Shown here: piece by piece, positions 1-9,093 of the stretch | How the letters are laid out: each line of letters begins with the position of its first letter | Position numbering within the stretch: the first letter of the stretch is position 1 | DNA from: an uncultured Polaribacter sp. | GTDB taxonomy: Bacteria; Bacteroidota; Bacteroidia; Flavobacteriales; Flavobacteriaceae | Length of the DNA stretch: 64,000 nucleotides | NCBI GenBank assembly: GCA_938084845.1 | Contig: CALKEB010000025.1 | Location: 1 to 64,000, forward strand | Direction of reading: 5' to 3' | Made by a program: the position numbers and the translations under genes | Notes under the pieces: model-generated | The model's input: the letters and a program-made list of their open reading frames with translations, nothing else | Told to the model about the DNA's origin: nothing | The model's database searches: none

Positions 1-1409
1 TTACCTAATTCTTTTCTAATAGCTTTAGCGCGTTCTTCAGTAACATCATAATCTTTCATTACTAACATTGCCAGAACTGTTCCACCCATTGGAAAAAAGC
101 AAAAGAACGCATGTAATCCGTCTACCGCAGCTTGTTGATCAATAGTTGTCAAATCTGGGTTAAAACCAACTACAGTTATAATCACACCACTTAATGCACC
201 TGCAATACCATAACCCACTTTAACCATCCACCAATAAATCGCACCAAAAATACCTTCTCTACGTTTCCCAGAATTTACTTCATCTATATCAATTACGTCA
301 GCAGTCATAGACATCATAATAGTAAATAAACTCCCAATACCAAAAGAGAAAAAAGGTAACGCTATCATATACATCCAAGGTTTACCAGGAACAAATAAAA
401 AATATAGCATGATGTAGCCAATCAAAGAGATTGATTGGGACAACATGAACGCTTTTTTCTTTCCAAAAGTTTTGGACATCCATGCTACAGATGGAATCAC
501 AATAAAAGTGGTCCCAAGAGCTCCCACACAACCAAACATTGATACCCATATTCCACTTGCACCAGCATCACCGTTAAATAATTTGTAAACAATTACAAAA
601 AAAGTAAGTGCAGCTACCGTATTAAAAGCATTAAATATGAGGAATGTTGCACCACATAGCTTTCTAAATTCTTTAATTTTAAAAGCCTCAACAAAACTTT
701 TAATAATTTTCACCAAACTATTACCAATATTGGATGAATTTAAGGGGTCGTAATCTTCATTTAATGTTGATTTACTTTTAATGAAAAGTGCAGGTACTAT
801 GGCACAAAAAGCACAAGGTATTGCAACCCATATTGCTAATTCACGAACCGCAACATCTGCCGAAGGAAACCATTCTGGATCGTACATTATTATCCAAAAT
901 AGCGGTGCAATAACCCATGCCCATTGACCTATCCATTGCGCAATAGCCATAATATTGGTTCGCTCGTGAAAATCATCACTCATTTCATATCCCATAGCAA
1001 CGTATGGTACACTAAAAATTGTAAGTCCTAGATAAAAAACTAAAGACCATAAAAAGAAGTACCAAAAGTTATATTCTAGGGTGTCCTCTTTAAATAACTG
1101 CCACATAAAAACATAGGCAATACCCATAATAAAACCACCCACCAAAACATATTGTCGTCTCCTACCCCACTTAGATTTTGTATTGTCTGAAATGAATCCC
1201 ATTAGGGGATCTGTTATGGCATCAAAAATTCTAGGAAAAAGAAAAACAGCAGACCACATCCAACCTGTAAATCCCAAATCTTCAACTAAAACAACCATAA
1301 AAATTCCCAGTATAGCTGGAAACATCTGGTTGGCAAACATTCCAATTCCAAAAGCTATTTTTTGATCCATCCCAACAGAGGATGTCATTTCTTTTGATAT
1401 TTCATTCAT
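1..1409 (-). CDS. GPH-type sugar:cation symporter (partial, C-terminus beyond window)
   Basis: Inner-membrane MFS-fold sugar symporter of the glycoside-pentoside-hexuronide type, inferred to import laminari-oligosaccharides or glucose for the neighbouring cytoplasmic phosphorylase. The ATG at 1409 opens a frame of about 469 codons that is still open at position 3, so the C-terminus lies outside. Many hydrophobic segments are visible. The early loop contains the family-like stretch DAITDPLMGFISDN followed by SKWGRRRQYVL, which corresponds to the D-P-x-G-x-x-x-D and R-x-G-R-R signatures between helices 2 and 3. It is the last visible gene of the beta-glucan operon, 12 bp after the GH30 stop. 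The substrate is inferred from context only. Confidence 0.85.
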   Translation of the reverse strand, partial: MNEISKEMTSSVGMDQKIAFGIGMFANQMFPAILGIFMVVLVEDLGFTGWMWSAVFLFPRIFDAITDPLMGFISDNTKSKWGRRRQYVLVGGFIMGIAYVFMWQLFKEDTLEYNFWYFFLWSLVFYLGLTIFSVPYVAMGYEMSDDFHERTNIMAIAQWIGQWAWVIAPLFWIIMYDPEWFPSADVAVRELAIWVAIPCAFCAIVPALFIKSKSTLNEDYDPLNSSNIGNSLVKIIKSFVEAFKIKEFRKLCGATFLIFNAFNTVAALTFFVIVYKLFNGDAGASGIWVSMFGCVGALGTTFIVIPSVAWMSKTFGKKKAFMLSQSISLIGYIMLYFLFVPGKPWMYMIALPFFSFGIGSLFTIMMSMTADVIDIDEVNSGKRREGIFGAIYWWMVKVGYGIAGALSGVIITVVGFNPDLTTIDQQAAVDGLHAFFCFFPMGGTVLAMLVMKDYDVTEERAKAIRKELG

Positions 1410-1421
1410 AATAATTATTAG

Positions 1422-2918
1422 TTAGTTAGTTATTACAACAGTCTGCAAAGACTGAGGGCCAATAGAAAGGGTTTCTCTAACACCATCTATTACTATTTCG
1501 TATGTATATGACTTATGGTATTCATTAAAAGCAACAAATACCATACTACCATCTAAATTTAAAGCCGCGGTTACCTGAATTTCCGGGTTTTCAGTATAAA
1601 CTTTAATAACTTTAGCCCCTGGTAATATAAACTTACTAAAATGACTCATTACATAGTATAGCGGCGTATAGTAAACACTGTCTGTTTCTGGCTCTACAAT
1701 AACTGGAGCTACACACCAATTCTTAAACCAGTTAGGACCACCTTGTTTGTCTAAAACCATATTCCAATCAACCCATCCATCAACCCAATTATTCAAACAA
1801 CCAATAATATCTCTAGCATATCTATTTACTGGAGCATATTTAGGATGTAAATACTTTTTTTCTGGTTCTCTCCAGTCATATCCCCAATCTGTTGCATATT
1901 TTTCCCAATACCAATTATCATTATTCCAAACTGGAACCTCGGAGTCAACACAAGCCTCAGTTTGAATAAGGTATTTATTTGGTGCTTTATCGTGTGCATA
2001 TTGTAATGCCTTAGGAAAATAATCATAGGTGCTCTCATACCAATGAATTGCAGTTCCGTTGAAATAAGAACTGCTTATAGAGTCTTTATACATTTCATCC
2101 ACCCACTCCTTAAGTTCCTGTCTATTTTGATCGTAACCCAAAAGCACAATATTTTTATTAAAATCGGCTTCTAACTGAGGCCCAAGATAGTTGGTAACAA
2201 ATTGTGTCATGCTCTCAGGAGTGTAATGCATACTTTCCCAATTATTTCCATTACCTAATGGTTCATTCTCGACAGTAACCCCCCAAATATCAATCCCAAT
2301 TTTTTCGTATGCCAAAATATATTTAGAAAAAAATAAGGCCCAAGTTTTGTAATACTTAGGTAATAATTCACCTCCAACCCAGTTGTTATTCGTTTTCATC
2401 CAAGGTGGTGCTGTCCAAGGTGAAGCTAAAATTTTAAAACCGTCTTTAGATACTTTTTTAGCATCTTTAATCATGGGTATGATATCATCTAAATCTTCTT
2501 TAATAGAAAAATGTTTTAATAATTTATCTCCAACTTTAGGAGCATATGAATAATGGTCAAGAGAAAAATCAGAAGAATTCATATGTGTTCTTGTCAATGA
2601 ATATTTAGCTCCACTTTCTCCAAAATATGCTTCAATAATAGTATCTCTGTTTTTTTTACTTAACTTGTTTAGTAAGTAGGCAGAAGCTTCCGTAAAAGAA
2701 CCCCCAAAGCCAATAATAGTTTGTTTTTTTTCAGCTATTTTTAATTTAATTTCTTTTCGATCTTTATCATTATCTAACGAAAGTATTTTTAATTGAAGTA
2801 AGTTATTCCCAATCGCAGAAGTTTCATAAACAGTCACATTAAGTGTTTTAGACTGATTAGAACAACTTACTGCACAGAATATGAAAAAGGAAATAGCTAT
2901 TATTTTAACAAACTTCAT
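1422..2918 (-). CDS. GH30 glucosidase/glucanase lipoprotein, likely beta-1,6-glucan active
   Basis: Glycoside hydrolase of family GH30 (clan GH-A, retaining), 498 residues. The N-terminus is a lipoprotein signal with cysteine near residue 19 (AISFFIFCAVSCS). The family hallmarks are GFGGSFTEASA near residue 70, SPWTAPPWMK near 166, the acid/base glutamate in VTVENEP (about E219) and the nucleophile in IQTEA (about E321). A C-terminal beta domain follows. GH30 enzymes in marine laminarin PULs remove beta-1,6-linked glucose branches, and the GH17 gene 6 bp upstream fits that role. The exact subfamily (GH30_1 or GH30_3) is not determined by eye. Length is normal for the family. Confidence 0.9.
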   Translation of the reverse strand: MKFVKIIAISFFIFCAVSCSNQSKTLNVTVYETSAIGNNLLQLKILSLDNDKDRKEIKLKIAEKKQTIIGFGGSFTEASAYLLNKLSKKNRDTIIEAYFGESGAKYSLTRTHMNSSDFSLDHYSYAPKVGDKLLKHFSIKEDLDDIIPMIKDAKKVSKDGFKILASPWTAPPWMKTNNNWVGGELLPKYYKTWALFFSKYILAYEKIGIDIWGVTVENEPLGNGNNWESMHYTPESMTQFVTNYLGPQLEADFNKNIVLLGYDQNRQELKEWVDEMYKDSISSSYFNGTAIHWYESTYDYFPKALQYAHDKAPNKYLIQTEACVDSEVPVWNNDNWYWEKYATDWGYDWREPEKKYLHPKYAPVNRYARDIIGCLNNWVDGWVDWNMVLDKQGGPNWFKNWCVAPVIVEPETDSVYYTPLYYVMSHFSKFILPGAKVIKVYTENPEIQVTAALNLDGSMVFVAFNEYHKSYTYEIVIDGVRETLSIGPQSLQTVVITN

Positions 2919-2924
2919 GAATCT

Positions 2925-4211
2925 TTATTTTTTATAATCTGTATTAGGTAATTTTACTTTTGATAGCAATACACTTAAATCTCCATTATATGTTTTTTTA
3001 ATGGTATTACCACCTCTTTTTAATCCTGCAAAAATCCCTTTATCTACCAAATCCCAGATTGGGTATTTTGCCTCTCCATTTATGGTGAATAAACCAAAAT
3101 GATTTTCTGATTCATTACTGTTTTTTGCGTCCTTCCATTGCTCATTAAAGCCTTCAAAATAAAAACAAGAAATCTCCATAGAGTCTGTCCATTTTCTTAT
3201 TTTTTTATAATACAATCCTTGTTTATATTCGTCTGCAGCTCTAGACCCAGTACTACCATAAAAACCGTTAGACACTGAAGCCCATCCAGTTTCTCCAATA
3301 TGAATTACCTTAGTACTATCTATACTTTTAACATACTGTGCTACATCATCATATTGTTTTTTTGCAAAGGCTAGTGCTCTATCCATCGATTTTTCTACAA
3401 TATCTTTAGGAGCCAACTCTTTTTCATTCTTTGGAATGGTCCAAAAATCTGAATTATAATGGGTATTATGAAATGGGTAGGTATGCATAGAGACATAATC
3501 TACAGCTTTTATTAAACGTTCTAAATCTTTTGTTTTATACTGGTCTTCTCCACCACCCCATGAAGAAAAATCATCAGAAGATGTAATCCAAAGATCTTTA
3601 GGTAATTTTTTATCATTTTTTAATTGCTGTAAATAATTTACCCAGTTTAAGATTACTTTAGGAGCAACATAATAATTGGTTGCCCATTTTACCATTGCTT
3701 CATTTCCCACTGCAATTATTTTTACAATTTCTGGGTATTTGTTTGCCAATGCTACAGCTCTATCTATTTCAGCTTTATTATTTGGGCTTTCTAACTCATG
3801 ATTTGGTTTTTCTTTGGACCAAGCATTTAAACAATCTATCCAAGCACCAAGCATTACGTACATTGTAAAAGAAGAATCTTCTTTTTTAAGTTCTTCTATT
3901 GCTTGAAGAACATTAGCAGCATGGGGTAAATCTGCTTGCACATTATAAGTTCTCAATATTCGAATACCCATAGCATGTAAAATCTTTAGATCTTCTTTTA
4001 ACTGCTGGTTTGTGGGTTGTATTTGTCTGGAGCTAGCTCTGTAACCTCCATAAGATATGGCCAAGTAATTAGTATTACCTAATAGACTTGCAGCTGTTGG
4101 TTTAAATTCTCCTTGTTTTTCTTTTACAGTACTATGCATCTCTTTTTTACAAGAAAAGCACAGTACTATAACTAAGGTTGCAATACAATTATAAAACCAA
4201 CGGATGCCCAT
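2925..4211 (-). CDS. GH17 endo-beta-1,3-glucanase-like protein
   Basis: 428-residue secreted or lipid-anchored clan GH-A enzyme that I assign to GH17 (laminarinase type). A hydrophobic signal ends at cysteine 21 (LCFSCKK), although the lipobox is imperfect. Motifs read as GH17: GIRILRTYNVQ near residue 82, the acid/base glutamate in AVGNEA (about E171), SMHTYPFH near 241, and the nucleophile in IGETGW (about E307). It would cut the beta-1,3 main chain of laminarin into oligosaccharides that GH30 debranches and the GH149-like enzyme phosphorolyses. It sits 5 bp downstream of the phosphorylase gene in one operon. The GH17 call is strong; endo versus exo action is inferred. Confidence 0.87.
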   Translation of the reverse strand: MGIRWFYNCIATLVIVLCFSCKKEMHSTVKEKQGEFKPTAASLLGNTNYLAISYGGYRASSRQIQPTNQQLKEDLKILHAMGIRILRTYNVQADLPHAANVLQAIEELKKEDSSFTMYVMLGAWIDCLNAWSKEKPNHELESPNNKAEIDRAVALANKYPEIVKIIAVGNEAMVKWATNYYVAPKVILNWVNYLQQLKNDKKLPKDLWITSSDDFSSWGGGEDQYKTKDLERLIKAVDYVSMHTYPFHNTHYNSDFWTIPKNEKELAPKDIVEKSMDRALAFAKKQYDDVAQYVKSIDSTKVIHIGETGWASVSNGFYGSTGSRAADEYKQGLYYKKIRKWTDSMEISCFYFEGFNEQWKDAKNSNESENHFGLFTINGEAKYPIWDLVDKGIFAGLKRGGNTIKKTYNGDLSVLLSKVKLPNTDYKK

Positions 4212-4216
4212 AAATA

Positions 4217-7200
4217 TTATTTTTTAATAAAAACTTCTATTTGTTTTACCTTATTAGATCTATTAAACAATTCGTTACTAATGGATACATCTAATTGAAG
4301 TTTATCAAAAACAACTGTATCACCTGAATTCAGAGTTACTTTTACATTATCCGTTTCCGATATTGTATAAATAATTGGTACCTGACAGTAGGTAAAACAC
4401 ATTTGATTTTTTCCAATACTAACCGTCTGTTTTGTGTTGTTTACAGTAATATATTCAAAAACTTTGTCAGTAGTTAAAAACTCAGTAGTTTTTAATAACC
4501 TTGGCTTAAATAAAATAATACCTTTATGAACAAACACGCCAAGTTCTCCAAACCTACTCATTAGATCTTCTTTAACCTGACCTGTCATTCCTGGTTGTTG
4601 CGCCCCTTTATTTGCAGGGGTATGAGAATATGCATCAGTTGGAAATGCACCATATAATTCTGGTGATTTATGAACACCAACACCAGCATTAATTTCATAA
4701 TAATGATCTAATAGTCTACCAATTATTTTTTCATCTTCCTTGGTATTTACTGCTAATAAACAGTTTTCTTGTACTGCCAATAATAATTTAGACACCATAT
4801 GCCAATAGATAGAACCTAAACCTTCATACCCGAAAAAAGTACCAGATCTTCCTGTAAAACTTTTGTGATCAAAAATTTCTTCAAAAATGGCCAATACCTG
4901 CGTAGTTTCTTTTTCAACAAGATCTTTATAAGACGATGGTAAATTTTCTAAAGCAGTTTTAACACTATTTGCATTGTTAAAGTTTCCATTAAAATGATAG
5001 TTCCCCAATACATCTTTTTCAATAATCTGCTTATTAGAATCGCTAACTAACTTGGATAGTAATTTCGAATTAACCACCTTAGAGGTATCAATATTGTTCT
5101 TAGCAACAAATCTTGGTAAATTTTTATTTGGATATAGGATGTAACTATACTGGTCTGGTCTAAATAATGCTGAAGCTTTTAAACCATCTAATAAATCTAG
5201 TGCCTGTTTTGGAGATAGATAACCAGAGCTTAATATCGAAACTTGCCCTTCTAGCATTTCAGAGAGGTAAGATATTGATACTTCACTATCATTCTCTACC
5301 GTCATTAAATTATAGGCGTGATACATATTATCTTGCCTTTTATTGGCTTTGATACTGTGCTCTAAAAATCGATTTGTTATTGCTAAAAACTGCTGTAAAT
5401 CTTCTTTAGTAACCGATGATTTATGGGTAGAAAAACCACTTGCATAAATTTTAACTCTATAATTACTTGCTGGCTGGCCTAAACCATCTAATATTGATTT
5501 TCGATCTTTATCTGAAATCTTTCCTTTTAAAATTGATTCATTATTAGCTAAAGTTGCTGTTATTTCTTTAAATAACGTTAATACTTCTTCAGAAATAGCC
5601 ATTGCTTCTGTAGCGGAATCTTCTAAAATATTTTCAAAAAACTTAATAAATCTTCTCAAGTAATAAAGTGTAACCATAGATACACCATTTCCTACTAATG
5701 CATTATTAGCATCATTCCATTCTGGCCTTTGCGTGTTTAACCAAATACCACCTTCAGGAATAAAATTAGAAACTTTAGCTAGAAGTGTTACCAGAATTTT
5801 TTCTATTAAATTTACTTTATAAGGTGCATCATTACTACCTCTTAAAAGAGAACCGTCAGCACCAATTTGAAGTCTTCTTTCTTCAATTTTTTCGTTTAAA
5901 CGGTGATCAAAATCAATAGTATCTTTTGGGTTCTTTACAATTTCCTCATAAGGCTTTATTTTATAAGGAACATTTGCATACACAAAAATATTATCGTTAA
6001 ATAATGCAGCTAATTTAGACGGATAATGTTTTTCTATAAATTCTAAGAACTTAAGTAAATATATGATCTGATGATCACCCCAATAACCAATGTAAGACCA
6101 AGGATCGTTTTCTTCTATAACCTCCCAATCAAAACCATCTTTCGTAACTCTATAAGGATTGTATCCTTCAAAAGTGGTTGCGTTTAAAAATTTATGAATC
6201 ATACTTTCTATAAACTGAGGATACCCATGTGCTAACGCTTCCCAGTTTTGAAAAATATCTCTCCAATTCCCTTCGTAATCCAATACTTTAGAACCATCAA
6301 CCTCACTTTTTGTATTAATCGAAAAACGATTCCAAGGTCTACTTGGGTCCCCATGTCTTCTACTAAACTTTAAAGGTAAATATTCTATACAAAGTCTCTT
6401 AAAATCTTTATTTGATTCATTCTCTACTAATTCTTTAATGTAGAGTAATGAAAAAGTATCTGGTAATTGAGCTATAAATAATTGTTTTTCTTTGTATAAT
6501 ACTTTGTTGGCTTTTGATAAATAAGTTGTAAAATCTTCTTTCTCAATGGTATAATTATCATCAAAAATACCACCTCTCATAATATTAAAAAGAGTATTTG
6601 AAAAATGTCTTGTATTTACTAAAGCATCATTAGACAATTGTAAACCATCAGATGCTGCAGCTAATTTTATCAAATTTTCTGTTCCTTGGTGTATACTTTC
6701 AGATAGCACTTTACGTACATCATTATCCGATTTTATTAATTCTGAAATTCGAACAACATCAGATACATTTTGGTTTACATTCGCAACTAGCGTCCAATTT
6801 TTTGTAGATTTTGCGGCTAAATCAAACTCTGAATGAATTAAATAAGCACCTTTTTCTGCTCTTACATCAGTTTCTTGAGTTATTGGTAAACCTCTTCTAA
6901 AATTGTTTAATTGTAGCGATGACAATAAATATGAGGGGTTTTCTAAACCTATAGACCAAGCTAAATTTGCTTTTAAAGCCTCGCTTGGTTCCGCTTTATC
7001 TACAATAATTGCACTTAAACTAAATATCCCTAAACCAGAATCGGTTTCTAGTTCACTTTTCTTATAAGCATCTACTAAATTACTTCTTATTCCTTGTAAA
7101 TCGGACCCTACACCATGAGGTATAATATCTTGAATACCATCTAAAACCGAAACCAGTATACTTTTATCAGAAAGGTTTTTAAAAGAAGCTTCTCTTACAA

Positions 7201-7642
7201 AACCAAAATCATCACTGGAATTCCATTGGTAAGAAAAAGCCGTTTGTAAATCTTCATTAATTTCTTCGAAAATGATTTTATTACCATAAATATTTTTATA
7301 TATATTTCTAGTAATCGTGAATAAACCTGCTTGTCTTTCAGAAAATGGTTCCCAAAGTATTGTTTTTTCGTTTTTAGTTATTCGAAAAATACTTTTACAA
7401 CCTGTAGTTTCTGCTAAATCTGTAATTTTATCATCTGTATAATAAGGAAAAAGAGCATATTCCGCATTTTTCCTTCCGGCTGTAAGACCTCCATTACTAG
7501 AAATAAACATCCAGTGATTAGAATCTGACACAATGGTCATAAAAAAAGGACGCATTGTATGACTATTAGAAATTTTATAATACGATTCGTTACCTATCGT
7601 TACCAATTCACCCTTTACTTTTTGGTTTAAATCTGAATTCAT
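4217..7642 (-). CDS. Cytoplasmic beta-1,3-glucan phosphorylase, GH149-like
   Basis: 1141-residue protein with no signal peptide, so cytoplasmic. It resembles the very long GH94-related phosphorylases (GH149, with GH161 as the alternative): an N-terminal beta-sandwich (SNGGLTAGRKNAEYALFPYY near residue 50), a long helical linker and an (alpha/alpha)6 barrel with DPSRPWNRFS, NWRDIFQNWEAL and DPWSYIGYWGDHQ between about residues 430 and 530. Late motifs include FFGYEGLGSIYWHMVSKLL. The known reaction of these families is beta-1,3-glucan plus phosphate giving glucose-1-phosphate and a shorter chain. Its place between GH17 and the GH-A enzyme fits import and phosphorolysis of laminari-oligosaccharides. 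The family number is my recognition from memory, not a search. Confidence 0.75.
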   Translation of the reverse strand: MNSDLNQKVKGELVTIGNESYYKISNSHTMRPFFMTIVSDSNHWMFISSNGGLTAGRKNAEYALFPYYTDDKITDLAETTGCKSIFRITKNEKTILWEPFSERQAGLFTITRNIYKNIYGNKIIFEEINEDLQTAFSYQWNSSDDFGFVREASFKNLSDKSILVSVLDGIQDIIPHGVGSDLQGIRSNLVDAYKKSELETDSGLGIFSLSAIIVDKAEPSEALKANLAWSIGLENPSYLLSSLQLNNFRRGLPITQETDVRAEKGAYLIHSEFDLAAKSTKNWTLVANVNQNVSDVVRISELIKSDNDVRKVLSESIHQGTENLIKLAAASDGLQLSNDALVNTRHFSNTLFNIMRGGIFDDNYTIEKEDFTTYLSKANKVLYKEKQLFIAQLPDTFSLLYIKELVENESNKDFKRLCIEYLPLKFSRRHGDPSRPWNRFSINTKSEVDGSKVLDYEGNWRDIFQNWEALAHGYPQFIESMIHKFLNATTFEGYNPYRVTKDGFDWEVIEENDPWSYIGYWGDHQIIYLLKFLEFIEKHYPSKLAALFNDNIFVYANVPYKIKPYEEIVKNPKDTIDFDHRLNEKIEERRLQIGADGSLLRGSNDAPYKVNLIEKILVTLLAKVSNFIPEGGIWLNTQRPEWNDANNALVGNGVSMVTLYYLRRFIKFFENILEDSATEAMAISEEVLTLFKEITATLANNESILKGKISDKDRKSILDGLGQPASNYRVKIYASGFSTHKSSVTKEDLQQFLAITNRFLEHSIKANKRQDNMYHAYNLMTVENDSEVSISYLSEMLEGQVSILSSGYLSPKQALDLLDGLKASALFRPDQYSYILYPNKNLPRFVAKNNIDTSKVVNSKLLSKLVSDSNKQIIEKDVLGNYHFNGNFNNANSVKTALENLPSSYKDLVEKETTQVLAIFEEIFDHKSFTGRSGTFFGYEGLGSIYWHMVSKLLLAVQENCLLAVNTKEDEKIIGRLLDHYYEINAGVGVHKSPELYGAFPTDAYSHTPANKGAQQPGMTGQVKEDLMSRFGELGVFVHKGIILFKPRLLKTTEFLTTDKVFEYITVNNTKQTVSIGKNQMCFTYCQVPIIYTISETDNVKVTLNSGDTVVFDKLQLDVSISNELFNRSNKVKQIEVFIKK

Positions 7643-7664
7643 GTAATTATTTGATGTGTTTTTT

Positions 7665-9002
7665 TTATTTTTTATTGTGCTTTTGATTTATTTCTAAACG
7701 TTTTTTATTTTCTAAGCCTTTTTGCAAAGCTTGCTCTAAATTTAGATTTAGAAATATTTCTTCTATATGTTGTTCTGTTTTATTTTTTTTAAAATCAATG
7801 GCTTTATGAAGCTGTTGTAAAACATAATAAGAAGCTCTTGGATAAGATTCATACAAACCAGCTTTATTAGCGTATCCTTTAGCAGTAATTCCAAACCATT
7901 CTTCATTCATGTTAGGACTGTTATTTTTTGTATCTACATCATATCCATTATTAGTCCAAGTAGCATCTGTATCATGAATATCTAAATTCTTAGTTTGACC
8001 AACTTTCCACCAACCATCACCAAACTGAAATGTAAATCCACCTATTGAATTTCCAGAGGTACCCAGAGCGTAGGCATTTTTATAAATTTCTTTCCAATTT
8101 GAAATTAAAAAAGAAGCTTGCATTTTTTGATCTTCTTTATTTTCTAGTGCATTAAAAGCGTCTACGCCAAATTCTGTGAATAAAATGGGTTTATTCAATT
8201 TATTTTTAACCTCTTTAAAAGCATTTCCAAAAGAAGCACCTCTATACATATTTGTTCCATATATATCTACATCTTTACATTCTTCTGCAATAATATCTAT
8301 AAACATAAGGTCTCCATTACAGATTGCAATTGGATGATTTTTATCTATTGATTTAATTAAAAGTGCGGCTTCATTAAAGAGTGTATACATTGGTCTACCT
8401 CTTTTTTCACCCATCGCCTTTTTCATTTTATCATCACTAGGAAAGTCCTCTGTCTCTGAACCTGCCCAAAAAAGACCATAATTATTCTCGTTACCTAATA
8501 GGTATAGTAAGAGTCCTTCTGTGTCTTTAAATTCATTAGCTAACTCAGAAACTTCTTTTAAAAGCTGTTTTCTAACGTTTGGGTTTCTATAGTCTGTAAC
8601 TTGTATGTATCTATCATATAAGGTTACCCCATACCTTCCAAAAGAATGATTAAGCATGGTGTAAATTCCATAAGTTTTATAAATGTAAGTTATCCATTGG
8701 GGTTGAATGCCAGTATAGACTCTAATGGCATTGACTCCCATATCTTTTAGTAAGGACATTTCGCTTTGTAAGGCTTTTTTTATAAAATCATCTGGTTGCT
8801 GCCATAAATTAAAAGAATAGTTTGTACCAATAGGAATATAATCCCAATTAACCCCATTAATCATCATAAACTGGTTGTTGACTAATAATTGAGTTCCGTT
8901 AGCATCTGAAGCCAAAGTTACCTTTGTAGCTGTTTGTGCAATACTTGTAAAAAAGCACAAACAAAAAAAGAAATTAAAAAAGGGTTTTAAATTAAAAGAC
9001 AT
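7665..9002 (-). CDS. Secreted clan GH-A (TIM-barrel) glycoside hydrolase, family uncertain
   Basis: 445-residue protein with a signal peptide (hydrophobic to about residue 22, cleavage likely after SIAQ) and no clear lipobox, so probably periplasmic. It is a single TIM barrel with two spaced catalytic glutamates typical of clan GH-A: LLGNENNYG (about E172) and LFTEFGVDAF (about E277). Other conserved-looking blocks are INGVNWDYIPIG, GVNAIRVYTG and GGFTFQFGDGWW. Similar proteins are often labelled as containing a GH2 TIM-barrel domain, but the GH2 sandwich domains are missing. The C-terminal 30 residues are lysine-rich. It is the first gene after the hairpin at 9041-9073. Activity on beta-glucan oligosaccharides is inferred from the operon. 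Confidence 0.75.
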   Translation of the reverse strand: MSFNLKPFFNFFFCLCFFTSIAQTATKVTLASDANGTQLLVNNQFMMINGVNWDYIPIGTNYSFNLWQQPDDFIKKALQSEMSLLKDMGVNAIRVYTGIQPQWITYIYKTYGIYTMLNHSFGRYGVTLYDRYIQVTDYRNPNVRKQLLKEVSELANEFKDTEGLLLYLLGNENNYGLFWAGSETEDFPSDDKMKKAMGEKRGRPMYTLFNEAALLIKSIDKNHPIAICNGDLMFIDIIAEECKDVDIYGTNMYRGASFGNAFKEVKNKLNKPILFTEFGVDAFNALENKEDQKMQASFLISNWKEIYKNAYALGTSGNSIGGFTFQFGDGWWKVGQTKNLDIHDTDATWTNNGYDVDTKNNSPNMNEEWFGITAKGYANKAGLYESYPRASYYVLQQLHKAIDFKKNKTEQHIEEIFLNLNLEQALQKGLENKKRLEINQKHNKK

Positions 9003-9040
9003 GATAATGGTTTAACTTTCGGTTTTGAAAAAACAAAAAA

Positions 9041-9073
9041 TAAAACCAGTAAAAATTTAATTTACTGGTTTTA
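9041..9073 (-). terminator. Intra-operon hairpin terminator after the binding-protein genes
   Basis: A perfect 13-bp stem pairs 9041-9053 (TAAAACCAGTAAA) with 9061-9073 around a 7-nt AT loop. On the minus strand it is followed by a U-rich tract (reverse complement of 9021-9040). It lies between the stop of the 305-residue binding protein and the start of the GH-A enzyme. It could stop most transcripts from the susC promoter and lower expression of the enzymes downstream, or mark a processing site. Confidence 0.7.
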
Positions 9074-9093
9074 AACTTTTATGAAGTTTTTTA

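Noticed and set aside
1183-1365. 60-codon plus-strand frame inside the GPH transporter
   Set aside because: Antisense to a clear membrane-protein reading frame; no domain or signal of its own.
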